This document shows positions 55,543-64,000 of a stretch of DNA of 64,000 nt, one piece after another. Position 1 is the stretch's first letter; each line of letters begins with the position of its first letter. This DNA is from Wujia chipingensis (GTDB taxonomy: Bacteria; Bacillota; Clostridia; Lachnospirales; Lachnospiraceae), in NCBI RefSeq assembly GCF_014337155.1, contig NZ_CP060632.1, forward strand, positions 1,123,001 to 1,187,000, read 5' to 3'. The position numbers and the translations under genes were made by a program. The notes beneath the pieces were generated by a model. It ran no database searches. It saw nothing but the letters and a program-made list of their open reading frames with translations, and was not told where the DNA came from.

Positions 55543-55571
55543 TTGAATAATTCAAAACAATGTGCTATCCT
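55543..55571 (+). promoter_or_regulatory. Internal promoter upstream of ilvB (extended -10)
   Basis: TTGAAT (55543-55548), 17-base spacer, TATCCT (55566-55571) preceded by TGC. Confidence 0.5.
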
Positions 55572-55595
55572 ATCAGATATTGGTTATCTGACAGG
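55569..55595 (+). other. Hairpin in the ilvB leader
   Basis: CCTATCAGATA (55569-55579) pairs with TATCTGACAGG (55585-55595) with one mismatch and a 5-base loop. It is followed by AAGAAAAAGG rather than a U-run, so it is not a terminator on this strand. It sits at the 5' end of a transcript from the internal promoter. Confidence 0.5.
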
Positions 55596-55639
55596 AAGAA
55601 AAAGGATAAATCAAGTTGTATGTAGATAAGGAGAAGTTT

Positions 55640-57322
55640 ATGAAACAATTAACTGGATCAGAAATAGTGATTGAATGTCTGAAAGAACAGGGCGTTGACA
55701 CAGTATTTGGATATCCGGGAGGAACGATCCTGAATGTCTATGATGCATTGTATAAGCATCAGGATGAGATTCACCATGTCCTGACATCCCATGAGCAGGG
55801 CGCAAGCCATGCAGCAGATGGATATGCAAGAGCTACCGGTAAGGTTGGCGTATGTATGGCAACTTCCGGTCCGGGTGCAACAAATCTTGTAACCGGTATT
55901 GCAACCGCATATATGGATTCAATTCCACTTGTTGCAATCACTGCAAACGTAGGTGTTTCTCTTCTTGGAAAGGACAGCTTTCAGGAGATTGATATTGCAG
56001 GTGTAGTTATGCCGATCACGAAGCATAGCTTTATTGTAAAGAATGTACATGAACTGGCAGATACAATCCGCCGTGCATTTAAAATCGCACAGTCAGGCAG
56101 ACCGGGACCGGTTCTTGTCGATATTACAAAGGATGTAACTGCAAATGTTGCAGACTATGAGCCGAAGGCACCGGAGCCAATCGAGCGCGTGACAAAGACA
56201 ATCCGTGCAGAGGATATCGACACAGCGATTAAGATGATCGAGAACTCGAAGAAACCGATGATTCTTGTCGGTGGTGGTGTTGTTGCGGCAGATGCGTCCA
56301 AGGAACTGAAAAAATTTGCAGAGAAAATTGATGCAGTTGTCTGTGATACATTGATGGGTAAGGGTGCATTTCCGGGAACGGATGACCGTTACACGGGAAT
56401 GATCGGTATGCATGGAACCAAGGTTTCAAACTTTGGTATCAATCAGGCAGACCTTGTGATTGTCGTTGGTGCGAGATTCTCAGACCGTGTAACCGGTAAT
56501 GCAAGTAAGTTTGCAAATCAGGCAAAGCTTTTACATATTGATATTGATGCTGCAGAAATCAATAAGAATGTGGAAGTTGATGCAAGTGTTGTCGGTGATG
56601 CCAAAGAAATACTGAAGATGATCTCTACCAGAATCAAGGCGTCTAAGAAACCGGAGTGGAGAGCACAGATTGATGCACTCAAAGAACAGTATCCGGATCA
56701 TGCAGATATGAATGAATTCTCGGGACCGGCGATCATCAACAAGATCTATGAGCTGACAGAGGGCAATGCAACAATCACAACGGATGTAGGACAGCATCAG
56801 ATGTGGGCAGCCCAGTATTATAAATTCAAAGAGCCTAGACAGCTTCTTACATCCGGCGGACTCGGAACAATGGGCTACGGCGTTGGTGCCTGTATCGGTG
56901 CCAAGTACGGACGTCCGGACCGTGTGGCAATCAACATTGCGGGAGACGGATGTTTCCGTATGAATATGAACGAGATCGCTACGGCAAGCCGTTATAATGT
57001 GCCGATCATCCAGGTTGTAATCAACAACCATGTGCTTGGTATGGTGCGTCAGTGGCAGACATTGTTCTACGATAAGCGTTATTCGAATACAATCTTAGAT
57101 GATTCGGTTGACTTCGTGAAGGTAGCGGATGCACTTGGAGCGACCGGTTTCAGAGCTACAAATCTTCAGGAGTTTGAGGATGCCATGAAGCAGGCAATCG
57201 AGTTAAATAAGCCGGTTGTGATTGATTGTATCATCGGTAAGGATGATAAGGTATGGCCAATGGTTGCTGCAGGAGCAGCTTTGGAAACCTGTTTTGACCA
57301 GCAGGATTTAGATAATAAGTAG
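55640..57322 (+). CDS. ilvB: Acetolactate synthase large subunit
   Basis: A 560-residue ThDP-dependent enzyme that makes acetolactate or acetohydroxybutyrate from pyruvate and 2-oxobutyrate. The catalytic Glu lies in SHEQGASHAADG, the FAD/linker domain is in the middle (LVGGGVVAADA) and the ThDP motif is GDGCFRMNMNE...NN near residues 440-470. ATG 55640 follows AAGGAGA; a TTG at 55616 is less likely. The regulatory subunit gene ilvN is not adjacent, unlike in many bacteria. Confidence 0.95.
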   Translation: MKQLTGSEIVIECLKEQGVDTVFGYPGGTILNVYDALYKHQDEIHHVLTSHEQGASHAADGYARATGKVGVCMATSGPGATNLVTGIATAYMDSIPLVAITANVGVSLLGKDSFQEIDIAGVVMPITKHSFIVKNVHELADTIRRAFKIAQSGRPGPVLVDITKDVTANVADYEPKAPEPIERVTKTIRAEDIDTAIKMIENSKKPMILVGGGVVAADASKELKKFAEKIDAVVCDTLMGKGAFPGTDDRYTGMIGMHGTKVSNFGINQADLVIVVGARFSDRVTGNASKFANQAKLLHIDIDAAEINKNVEVDASVVGDAKEILKMISTRIKASKKPEWRAQIDALKEQYPDHADMNEFSGPAIINKIYELTEGNATITTDVGQHQMWAAQYYKFKEPRQLLTSGGLGTMGYGVGACIGAKYGRPDRVAINIAGDGCFRMNMNEIATASRYNVPIIQVVINNHVLGMVRQWQTLFYDKRYSNTILDDSVDFVKVADALGATGFRATNLQEFEDAMKQAIELNKPVVIDCIIGKDDKVWPMVAAGAALETCFDQQDLDNK

Positions 57323-57336
57323 GAGGAAGAGGAAAA

Positions 57337-58419
57337 ATGGCAAGAGTATTTAACTTTTCAGCAGGTCCTTCCGTATTACCGGAAGTAGTGTTGAAGCAGG
57401 CAGCAGATGAGATGCTGGATTACAAAGGTTCCGGCATGAGCGTAATGGAGATGAGTCATCGCTCGAAAGTGTACGATAACATCATCAAAGAAGCAGAAAA
57501 AGACCTTCGCGATCTGATGGATATTCCGGACAATTACAAGGTGCTGTTCCTGCAGGGCGGTGCATCACAGCAGTTTGCTGCAATCCCGATGAACCTGATG
57601 AAAAATGGTGTTGCTGACTATATCATTACCGGTCAGTGGGCAAAGAAGGCATGCGAAGAAGCAAAGAAGTACGGAAAGGTAAATGTCGTTGCATCATCGG
57701 CTGACAAGACCTTCAGCTATATTCCAGATTGCTCTGATCTTCCGATCTCCGAGGATGCAGATTATGTGTATATCTGCCATAACAATACAATTTACGGAAC
57801 TACTTACAAGAAGCTTCCGAACACAAAGGGCAAGATCCTTGTAGCTGATATGTCTTCCGATATTCTGTCACAGCCAGTCAATGTATCTGATTACGGTCTG
57901 ATCTACTTCGGTGTACAGAAGAACGTAGGACCAGCCGGTGTCGTTGTTGTAATCATCCGTGAGGATCTGATCCGTGACGATGTTCCGACTTACTGCCCGA
58001 CAATGCTGAAGTACAAGACACAGGCAGACAATGACAGCTTGTACAACACACCTCCATGCTACGGCATTTACATCTGTGGTCTGGTGTTCAAGTGGGTAAA
58101 GGAAATGGGCGGACTTTCCGCAATGAAGATCCATAATGAGAAGAAGGCAGCTATCCTGTATGACTTCTTAGATTCTTCTAAGATGTTCCACGGAACAGTC
58201 GTAAAGGAAGACCGTTCCCTGATGAATGTTCCGTTCGTAACAGGCAACGAGGAACTCGATGCCAAGTTCGTAAAGGAAGCAACAGCCGCAGGCTTTGTAA
58301 ACCTGAAGGGACACAGAACGGTCGGTGGTATGCGTGCAAGTATCTACAACGCAATGCCAATCGAGGGTGTTGAGAAGTTAGTTGCATTCATGAAGGACTT
58401 CGAGGAGAAGAACTCATAA
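57337..58419 (+). CDS. serC: Phosphoserine aminotransferase
   Basis: A 360-residue PLP enzyme that forms phosphoserine from 3-phosphohydroxypyruvate and glutamate. The start RVFNFSAGPSVLP is diagnostic; LFLQGGASQQFA binds the cofactor phosphate and the PLP lysine is in FGVQKNVGPAG. It is 14 bases after ilvB and 16 before serA, so one operon. AGGAGGAAG precedes the ATG. Confidence 0.97.
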   Translation: MARVFNFSAGPSVLPEVVLKQAADEMLDYKGSGMSVMEMSHRSKVYDNIIKEAEKDLRDLMDIPDNYKVLFLQGGASQQFAAIPMNLMKNGVADYIITGQWAKKACEEAKKYGKVNVVASSADKTFSYIPDCSDLPISEDADYVYICHNNTIYGTTYKKLPNTKGKILVADMSSDILSQPVNVSDYGLIYFGVQKNVGPAGVVVVIIREDLIRDDVPTYCPTMLKYKTQADNDSLYNTPPCYGIYICGLVFKWVKEMGGLSAMKIHNEKKAAILYDFLDSSKMFHGTVVKEDRSLMNVPFVTGNEELDAKFVKEATAAGFVNLKGHRTVGGMRASIYNAMPIEGVEKLVAFMKDFEEKNS

Positions 58420-58435
58420 TAAGGGAGAGAAGAAA

Positions 58436-59599
58436 ATGGCTAAGATTAATTGCTTGAATCCGATCGCAGCCTGCGGTATGGATTTGTTCAATGATACATA
58501 TGAAGTAGTAGACGATTTTGCAGCAGCAGACGCGGTACTTGTCAGAAGTGCAGCTATGCATGACTTAGAGCTTTCCGATAATCTGCTTGCAATCGCACGT
58601 GCCGGTGCGGGTGTCAACAACATCCCACTTGACAAGTGTGCAGAGAAAGGAATCGTAGTATTTAATACACCGGGCGCCAATGCAAACGGTGTAAAGGAAC
58701 TTGTCATTGCAGGACTTTTGCTCGCATCCAGAGACCTGATGGGTGGTTATAACTGGGTAAAGGAGAATGCATCAGACGAGAATATCGCAAAGACAGTTGA
58801 GAAGCAGAAAAAACACTATGCCGGCTGCGAGATCATGGGTAAGAAGCTCGGCGTCATCGGTCTTGGTGCAATCGGCGCCAAGGTAGCGAACATCGGTTTC
58901 CGTCTTGGCATGGAAGTATATGGTTATGATCCATATGTGTCTGTCGATGCAGCATGGAGACTTTCCAGCCATGTAAAACACATCAAGAATGTAGAAGATA
59001 TTTATAAAGAGTGTGATTACATTACTGTACATGTACCGGCGCTTGATTCTACGAAAGGCATGATCAATAAGGATGCATTTGCCATGATGAAGGATGGCGT
59101 GAAGATCCTGAACTTTGCAAGAGATATTCTTGTAAATGATGATGATATGATCGAGGCACTTGCAAGCGGAAAGGTTGCTAAGTATGTAACAGATTTCCCA
59201 AATGCAAAGATTGCCGGAGTTGATAACGTAATCACATTGCCACATCTTGGCGCATCCACAGAGGAATCTGAGGATAACTGTGCAGTGATGGCAGTGAAAG
59301 AAATCGTTGATTTTATCGAGAATGGTAATATCAAAAATTCCGTAAACTATCCGGCCTGCGATGCCGGCAAGTGTTCGGAAGCAGCAAGAGTTTGTGTATG
59401 TCACAAGAATATTCCGAATATGATCACGCAGTTTACTGGTGCATTTGCTTCCAAGGGCATCAATGTATCTGACATGGTAAGCAAGTCAAAGGGTGATTAT
59501 GCTTACTCGGTATTTGATATTTCTGAGAAGGCAGATGAAGATACTGTAAAGTCTATTTCAAGTATCGATGGCGTATTGAAAGTACGTGTAATTCAGTAA
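58436..59599 (+). CDS. serA: D-3-phosphoglycerate dehydrogenase with ACT domain
   Basis: A 387-residue D-2-hydroxyacid dehydrogenase, first enzyme of serine synthesis. The NAD-binding GLGAIG motif is near residue 142, RAGAGVNNIPLD and LPHLGASTEE flank the active site, and the last 75 residues form an ACT domain (NIPNMITQFTGAFASKGIN), the usual serine-feedback module. The N-terminal catalytic part is shorter than in E. coli SerA, typical for this type. Operon with serC upstream and asd 22 bases downstream. Confidence 0.95.
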   Translation: MAKINCLNPIAACGMDLFNDTYEVVDDFAAADAVLVRSAAMHDLELSDNLLAIARAGAGVNNIPLDKCAEKGIVVFNTPGANANGVKELVIAGLLLASRDLMGGYNWVKENASDENIAKTVEKQKKHYAGCEIMGKKLGVIGLGAIGAKVANIGFRLGMEVYGYDPYVSVDAAWRLSSHVKHIKNVEDIYKECDYITVHVPALDSTKGMINKDAFAMMKDGVKILNFARDILVNDDDMIEALASGKVAKYVTDFPNAKIAGVDNVITLPHLGASTEESEDNCAVMAVKEIVDFIENGNIKNSVNYPACDAGKCSEAARVCVCHKNIPNMITQFTGAFASKGINVSDMVSKSKGDYAYSVFDISEKADEDTVKSISSIDGVLKVRVIQ

Positions 59600-59621
59600 A
59601 CAGGAGTTGGAGGATAATAAA

Positions 59622-60713
59622 ATGAGTGATAAGTTAAAGGTAGGTATTCTTGGTGCAACCGGTATGGTTGGACAGAGATTTATTGCACTTCTTGAGAACC
59701 ATCCATGGTTTGAGGTTGTGACAGTCGCAGCCAGCCCACGTAGTGCAGGCAAGACATATGAGGAGGCAGTTGGTGACCGTTGGAAGATGGATACACCGAT
59801 GCCGGAAGCTGTTAAGAAGCTGATCGTACACAATGTAAACGAAGTAGAAGAGGTTGCTTCTACCGTTGATTTTGTATTCAGTGCCGTTGATATGTCGAAG
59901 GACGAGATTAAGGCAATCGAGGATGCATACGCAAAGACAGAGACACCGGTTGTTTCAAACAACAGTGCACACCGCTGGACACCGGACGTACCGATGGTAG
60001 TTCCGGAGATCAACCCGGAGCATATGAAGGTCATCGAGTTCCAGAAGAAGCGCCTTGGAACAACAAGAGGATTTGTAGCTGTAAAGCCAAACTGCTCGAT
60101 CCAGTCTTACGCACCGGTGCTTACAGCATGGAAAGAATTTGAACCATACGAGGTTGTTGCAACAACCTATCAGGCAATCTCCGGAGCAGGAAAGACATTC
60201 AAGGACTGGCCGGAAATGGTTGGCAATATCATCCCATTTATCGGTGGTGAGGAAGAAAAATCCGAAAAAGAGCCACTCCGTATCTGGGGACATATCGATG
60301 AGGAGAAGGGTGAGATCGTTCCGGCGACAAGCCCGGTTATCACATGCCAGTGTATTCGCGTGCCTGTATTGAACGGACATACAGCTGCCGTATTCGTTAA
60401 GTTCAAGAAGAACCCGACGAAGGAACAGCTCATCGAGAAGCTGGAGTCTTACAAGGGTGTTCCACAGGAGCTTGAACTTCCAAGCGCTCCAAAGCAGTTC
60501 ATCCGTTATATGGAAGAGGATAATCGTCCACAGGTTACTCTGGATGTAGATTATGAGAACGGCATGGGTATCTCTGTTGGACGTATCCGTGAGGATTCTG
60601 TCTATGACTGGAAGTTCGTTGGACTTTCTCATAATACCGTTCGTGGTGCTGCCGGTGGTGCTGTATTATGTGCAGAGCTTCTCAAAGCACAGGGTTACAT
60701 TACAAAGAAGTAA
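59622..60713 (+). CDS. asd: Aspartate-semialdehyde dehydrogenase
   Basis: A 363-residue enzyme that reduces aspartyl phosphate to aspartate semialdehyde, feeding lysine, threonine, methionine and isoleucine. GILGATGMVGQRF is the NADP loop and KPNCSIQ carries the catalytic Cys. The sequence is of the archaeal/fungal-like type (RIREDSVYDWKFVGLSHN near the end). ATG 59622 follows TTGGAGGA. It closes the amino-acid operon; a terminator follows. Confidence 0.96.
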   Translation: MSDKLKVGILGATGMVGQRFIALLENHPWFEVVTVAASPRSAGKTYEEAVGDRWKMDTPMPEAVKKLIVHNVNEVEEVASTVDFVFSAVDMSKDEIKAIEDAYAKTETPVVSNNSAHRWTPDVPMVVPEINPEHMKVIEFQKKRLGTTRGFVAVKPNCSIQSYAPVLTAWKEFEPYEVVATTYQAISGAGKTFKDWPEMVGNIIPFIGGEEEKSEKEPLRIWGHIDEEKGEIVPATSPVITCQCIRVPVLNGHTAAVFVKFKKNPTKEQLIEKLESYKGVPQELELPSAPKQFIRYMEEDNRPQVTLDVDYENGMGISVGRIREDSVYDWKFVGLSHNTVRGAAGGAVLCAELLKAQGYITKK

Positions 60714-60746
60714 TTTGCGCGATTGCGTAGCAGGTAAATAAAATTA

Positions 60747-60815
60747 AGAAAAAGGACAAACAGACATTTTTCATGACGAAACAGAATGGAAAAGCTTGTT
60801 TGTTCTTTTCTTTTG
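60747..60815 (+). terminator. Terminator after asd
   Basis: AGAAAAAGGACAAACA (60747-60762) pairs with TGTTTGTTCTTTTCTT (from 60797) around a 34-base loop and ends in TTTT. It closes the leu-ilv-ser-asd operon. Confidence 0.75.
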
Positions 60816-60845
60816 TGGTAAAATTGAAATAATTAGGTTCTTGTT

Positions 60846-60860
60846 GTATGCGTTGCATAC
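60846..60860. other. Perfect palindrome upstream of the P-loop kinase gene
   Basis: GTATGC-GTT-GCATAC, a 6-bp inverted repeat with a 3-base centre, about 50 bases before the start codon. Possible operator or small hairpin. Confidence 0.35.
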
Positions 60861-60912
60861 AGAGGTAGAACATATAGAGAATTTTTATGTACATATATAG
60901 GAGGCACCAACC

Positions 60913-61479
60913 ATGAAGAAATTGATTTTAGTAACTTCACCACCAGCCTGTGGCAAGACATTTATTTCCCGTAAGCTTGCAAAAGCACTTCCAAACTGCG
61001 TATATCTGGACAAGGATACCCTGATTGTATTGTCCAAGCAGATTTTCAAGGTGGCTGGCGAAGAGTACAATCGTTCATCTGATTTCTTCCAGAGAGAGAT
61101 TCGTGATTATGAGTATTATGCAGTCCTTGATTTTGCATTTGAAGCATTGGAGTACAACGACACAGTTTTGATCAATGCCCCGTTCACAGAAGAGATCCGT
61201 GATAACGAATATCTTGACAATCTGCGTGCAAAATTAAAGGAAAAGGATGCAGAATTATTTGTAGTATGGGTACATACAGATGTTGAAGTATGCCACGAGC
61301 GTATGATCAAGCGTGCATCTGACCGTGATGCATGGAAGCTTGCACATTGGGATGAGTATATTGCAACACAGAATTTCAAGCAGCCGGACAATATTCCGGA
61401 GTTGTTTGTATTCAACAATTCTTCCGAGGAAGAGTATAAGAAGTCCATCGATGCGGCGGTAAAGGCAATTCGTGGATAA
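60913..61479 (+). CDS. P-loop kinase-like ATP-binding protein
   Basis: A 188-residue protein with Walker A SPPACGKTF near residues 9-17 and the fold order of small-molecule kinases such as shikimate or zeta-toxin-like kinases: VYLDKDTLI after the first strand, a lid region with CHERMIKRASDRD and a final FVFNNSSEEEY. The substrate cannot be told. It has a good AGGAGGC ribosome site and lies alone between the amino-acid operon terminator and the DUF1015 gene. Confidence 0.72.
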   Translation: MKKLILVTSPPACGKTFISRKLAKALPNCVYLDKDTLIVLSKQIFKVAGEEYNRSSDFFQREIRDYEYYAVLDFAFEALEYNDTVLINAPFTEEIRDNEYLDNLRAKLKEKDAELFVVWVHTDVEVCHERMIKRASDRDAWKLAHWDEYIATQNFKQPDNIPELFVFNNSSEEEYKKSIDAAVKAIRG

Positions 61480-61521
61480 GCTGTCAGAATAGACAGAGCT
61501 GATAATTAGAGGAGAAGATAC

Positions 61522-62754
61522 ATGGCAATCATTAAACCATTTAAAGCGTATAGACCGAGAAGAGAAATTGTCAGTGAAGTGGCAGCGTTGCCATATGATG
61601 TATATAACCGGGAAGAAGCCAAAAAAGAAGTAGAAGGAAAACCGCTTTCCTTCCTCCGTATTGACCGGGCAGAGACCGCGTTTGATGACAGCGTGGATAC
61701 CTATGCACCATGTGTGTATGAAAAGGCAAAGGAACTGTTGGACGATATGATCGGGCGCGGTGACTATGTGGAAGATAAAGTCCCGATGTATTATCTGTAT
61801 GAGATTGTGATGGATGGAAGATCCCAGACCGGAATTGTGGCATGTGCATCCATTGAGGATTATGAGTCCGGTGTCATCATGAAGCATGAGAATACACGGG
61901 AAGATAAAGAGATTGACCGTATTACACATGTGGATACATGTGATGCACAGACAGGTCCGATCTTTCTTGCGTACCGGGCACAGGCTGCGATTGATGCAAT
62001 TGTAACGAAGATTAAGGCGCGTCCTGCAGAGAACGATTTTGTCTCAGAGGATGGAATTACACATCGCGTATGGCTGGTAACAGATGCAGCGGATATTGCG
62101 GCAATTGAGCATGTATTTTCTGAGATGTCACAGATCTACATTGCAGATGGACACCATCGTGCAGCGTCAGCGGTCAAAGTTGGAATCAAACGCAGAAATG
62201 CAAATCCGAACCATACCGGAGAGGAAGAATACAATTATTTCCTGTCGGTTCTGTTTCCGCATGATCAGCTGAAAATCCTGCCATACAATCGTGTTGTACA
62301 TGATTTGAATGGGTATACTGCGGATGCATTTATAGATGCGGTCAAGGCAGATTTCGAAGTAGAAGCGGTTACGGAAGCATATCAGCCGGAAGAAAAGGCA
62401 GCCTTTGGCATGTATCTGGATGGTATCTGGTATAAGTTGCGTGCAAAATCACATATACTATCTGAAGATCCGGTGGATGGACTTGATGTTTCAATTTTAC
62501 AGGATCATCTCCTTGCACCGATTCTTGGAATTGAAAATCCGAGAACCGATAAAAGAATCGATTTTATCGGAGGAATCCGCGGTCTTGCGGAGTTGGAACG
62601 ACGTGCAAACAGTGATATGAAGCTTGCATTTTCGATGTATCCGACATCAATTGAGGAGCTTTTTGCGGTTGCTGATGCAAAACGGTTGATGCCACCGAAG
62701 TCAACCTGGTTTGAACCAAAGCTAAGAAGTGGAATCTTCATTCATAAATTGTAG
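61522..62754 (+). CDS. DUF1015 family protein
   Basis: A 410-residue soluble protein that fits DUF1015: it starts with the typical IKPFKAYRP and AALPYDV, and carries the conserved IADGHHRAASA and NYFLSVLFPHDQLKILPYNR stretches. The family is known to sit beside serA and serC in Clostridia and other phyla and may act in serine or phosphoserine metabolism, though no reaction is established. Here it lies about 2 kb after serC-serA, with asd and a kinase-like gene between. GAGGAG precedes the ATG. Confidence 0.88.
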   Translation: MAIIKPFKAYRPRREIVSEVAALPYDVYNREEAKKEVEGKPLSFLRIDRAETAFDDSVDTYAPCVYEKAKELLDDMIGRGDYVEDKVPMYYLYEIVMDGRSQTGIVACASIEDYESGVIMKHENTREDKEIDRITHVDTCDAQTGPIFLAYRAQAAIDAIVTKIKARPAENDFVSEDGITHRVWLVTDAADIAAIEHVFSEMSQIYIADGHHRAASAVKVGIKRRNANPNHTGEEEYNYFLSVLFPHDQLKILPYNRVVHDLNGYTADAFIDAVKADFEVEAVTEAYQPEEKAAFGMYLDGIWYKLRAKSHILSEDPVDGLDVSILQDHLLAPILGIENPRTDKRIDFIGGIRGLAELERRANSDMKLAFSMYPTSIEELFAVADAKRLMPPKSTWFEPKLRSGIFIHKL

Positions 62755-62772
62755 AGAGGAGACACATTTGAC

Positions 62773-64000
62773 ATGTCCAAAAGAAAAGCAGTTTTTGCTA
62801 TAAACTGGATGGAAGTCGATGCTTTGGTCCAGGGTATTCATAACAACCCGCATCATATTCTTGGTATGCATGAGTGTATCGATGATCTGTATATCAATGC
62901 ATATCTGCCGGGGGCAAAGGTTGTGAATGCCATTGAGGCATCCACGAAGAAGAAGTACACGCTTGTATCGGAGCGTGTGCCGGGTTTTTTCTCTGTGGTT
63001 ATAAAAGATAAGAAACCATTTGAATATAAATTGAACGTCCGGTTTGACAATGGTGACGAAGTGACATATTTTGATCCGTACGTGTTCGAACCGGTAATTG
63101 ATCCGATTGATATCAGTTTGTTCAATGAGGGAAAACATTATAGCATCTATGAGAAGATGGGTGCACATCCAATGACCGTGGATGGTGTGGAAGGTGTACT
63201 GTTTGCTGTATGGGCACCGAATGCAGACCGAGTATCGGTGGTTGGTAATTTCAATAACTGGGATGGCAGACGGCATCCGATGCGGAAGTTGGATTATTCC
63301 GGTATTTATGAGTTGTTTATCCCGGGTAAGCTGGTTGGAGAGATCTACAAGTATGAGATTAAAGCAAAGTCCGGACAGGTATTCATGAAGAGTGATCCGT
63401 ATGCATTCAGCAGTGAGGTGCGTCCGGCAAATGCATCCCGCATCGTGGATATTTCCTATAAATGGAAGGATGCCGCGTGGATGGAGAAGCGGGAAAATAA
63501 GAATACCGACGAACAGCCAATGGCAATCTATGAGATGCATCTTGGTTCCTGGAAGCGTCCAACGGATGGCAGAGAGTTCTACAATTATCGCGATATCGCA
63601 AGCCTGCTTGCGGATTATCTGTTGATGATGAATTATAATTATGTCGAGTTGATGCCAATCATGGAGCATCCGTATGATCCGTCCTGGGGCTATCAGGTAA
63701 CCGGATATTATGCACCGACCTCCCGTTATGGTTCACCGGCAGATTTTATGTATTTTGTTGATTATCTGCATAGCAAGGGAATCGGCGTGATCTTAGACTG
63801 GGTTCCGGCACATTTTCCGAAGGATGAGCATGGACTTGGCAGATTTGATGGCACAGCACTTTATGAGCATGAGGACCCTAAGCGTGGGGAACATCCACAC
63901 TGGGGGACATATATATACAATTACGGACGCAATGAAGTCCGGAATTTCTTAGTTGCGAATGCTCTTTACTGGGCGGAGAAATATCATATTGATGGTATCC
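62773..64000 (+). CDS. glgB: 1,4-alpha-glucan branching enzyme (3' partial)
   Basis: The first 409 codons of a GH13 branching enzyme; the gene runs past the window end. An extra N-terminal carbohydrate-binding part (about 1-120), the CBM48 domain (VLFAVWAPNADRVSVVGNFN, about 140-225) and the start of the catalytic barrel (YEMHLGSWKR, VELMPIMEHPYDPSWGYQ, LDWVPAHFP) are present. The window stops just before the nucleophile region (WAEKYHIDGI). It makes alpha-1,6 branches in glycogen. GAGGAG is 11 bases before the ATG. It starts 18 bases after the DUF1015 gene. Confidence 0.95.
   Translation, partial: MSKRKAVFAINWMEVDALVQGIHNNPHHILGMHECIDDLYINAYLPGAKVVNAIEASTKKKYTLVSERVPGFFSVVIKDKKPFEYKLNVRFDNGDEVTYFDPYVFEPVIDPIDISLFNEGKHYSIYEKMGAHPMTVDGVEGVLFAVWAPNADRVSVVGNFNNWDGRRHPMRKLDYSGIYELFIPGKLVGEIYKYEIKAKSGQVFMKSDPYAFSSEVRPANASRIVDISYKWKDAAWMEKRENKNTDEQPMAIYEMHLGSWKRPTDGREFYNYRDIASLLADYLLMMNYNYVELMPIMEHPYDPSWGYQVTGYYAPTSRYGSPADFMYFVDYLHSKGIGVILDWVPAHFPKDEHGLGRFDGTALYEHEDPKRGEHPHWGTYIYNYGRNEVRNFLVANALYWAEKYHIDGI

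Noticed and set aside
62722..63669. Open frame antisense to glgB and the end of DUF1015
   Set aside because: The sense strand encodes typical GlgB; the antisense product shows no domain.

Overview
The window looks like a chromosomal segment of a Gram-positive, low-to-mid G+C anaerobe of the Clostridia, most likely family Lachnospiraceae (inference from gene content and gene relationships; genus not assigned). Pointers are: a CIRCE-controlled groESL; a cysS-mrnC-rlmB-sigH run; GlnS together with small uncharacterised families common in that family (DUF5688-, DUF6062-, DUF1292-, DUF2225-type); Gram-positive MacB-like and heterodimeric ABC exporters; strong AGGAGG ribosome sites; and many extended -10 promoters. 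Nearly all genes lie on the + strand. The exceptions are a membrane protein (5119-5961), a PdxR-like regulator (6087-7505), a DUF1292 protein (30741-31055), tRNA-Thr (38033-38105) and a LysR regulator (48721-49740). No phage, insertion sequence, CRISPR array or rRNA was seen.

Layout. 1-2.3 kb: translation genes prmC (cut by the window edge), prfA and a YqeY-like gene. 2.3-5.1 kb: an exported NlpC/P60-like protein and a membrane EAL phosphodiesterase. 5.1-9.5 kb: a CmpB-type membrane protein, a divergent pdxR/pyridoxal kinase pair and a ZIP metal transporter. 9.5-18.8 kb: flavoprotein reductase, proA, a two-domain PPK2, uppP, a GH3 glycosidase, pepD and hisC. 18.9-22.7 kb: DUF5688-like gene, cold-shock gene, TetR regulator, lone receiver domain and rarA. 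22.7-27.6 kb: a MacB-type efflux operon with two different adaptor proteins. 27.7-31.1 kb: SEC-C protein, UvrD-like helicase, lipoprotein and DUF1292. 31.2-34.7 kb: a heterodimeric ABC exporter. 34.8-38.1 kb: cysS, mrnC, rlmB, sigH and tRNA-Thr.

38.3-42.1 kb holds a secreted glucosaminidase ending in a dockerin, next to a membrane-anchored protein carrying a cohesin-like domain. 42.2-46.3 kb: glnS and three metal- or cysteine-rich genes of unknown role. 46.3-48.7 kb: groESL followed by a block of repeated GAA-loop hairpins. 48.7-60.7 kb: a LysR regulator divergent from an amino-acid biosynthesis run, leuC-leuD-(zinc-ribbon membrane protein)-leuB-[about 300-base structured element]-ilvD-ilvB-serC-serA-asd. 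60.9-64 kb: a P-loop kinase-like gene, a DUF1015 gene and the start of glgB, cut by the window end.

The items most worth following up are the multi-helix element between leuB and ilvD, which matches no RNA family I recognise, and the single-gene cohesin/dockerin pair, which looks like a way to tether a cell-wall hydrolase to the membrane. Also notable are the covarying hairpin repeats after groEL and the two-adaptor exporter. All functional calls come from reading motifs and gene order by eye; no database search was run.
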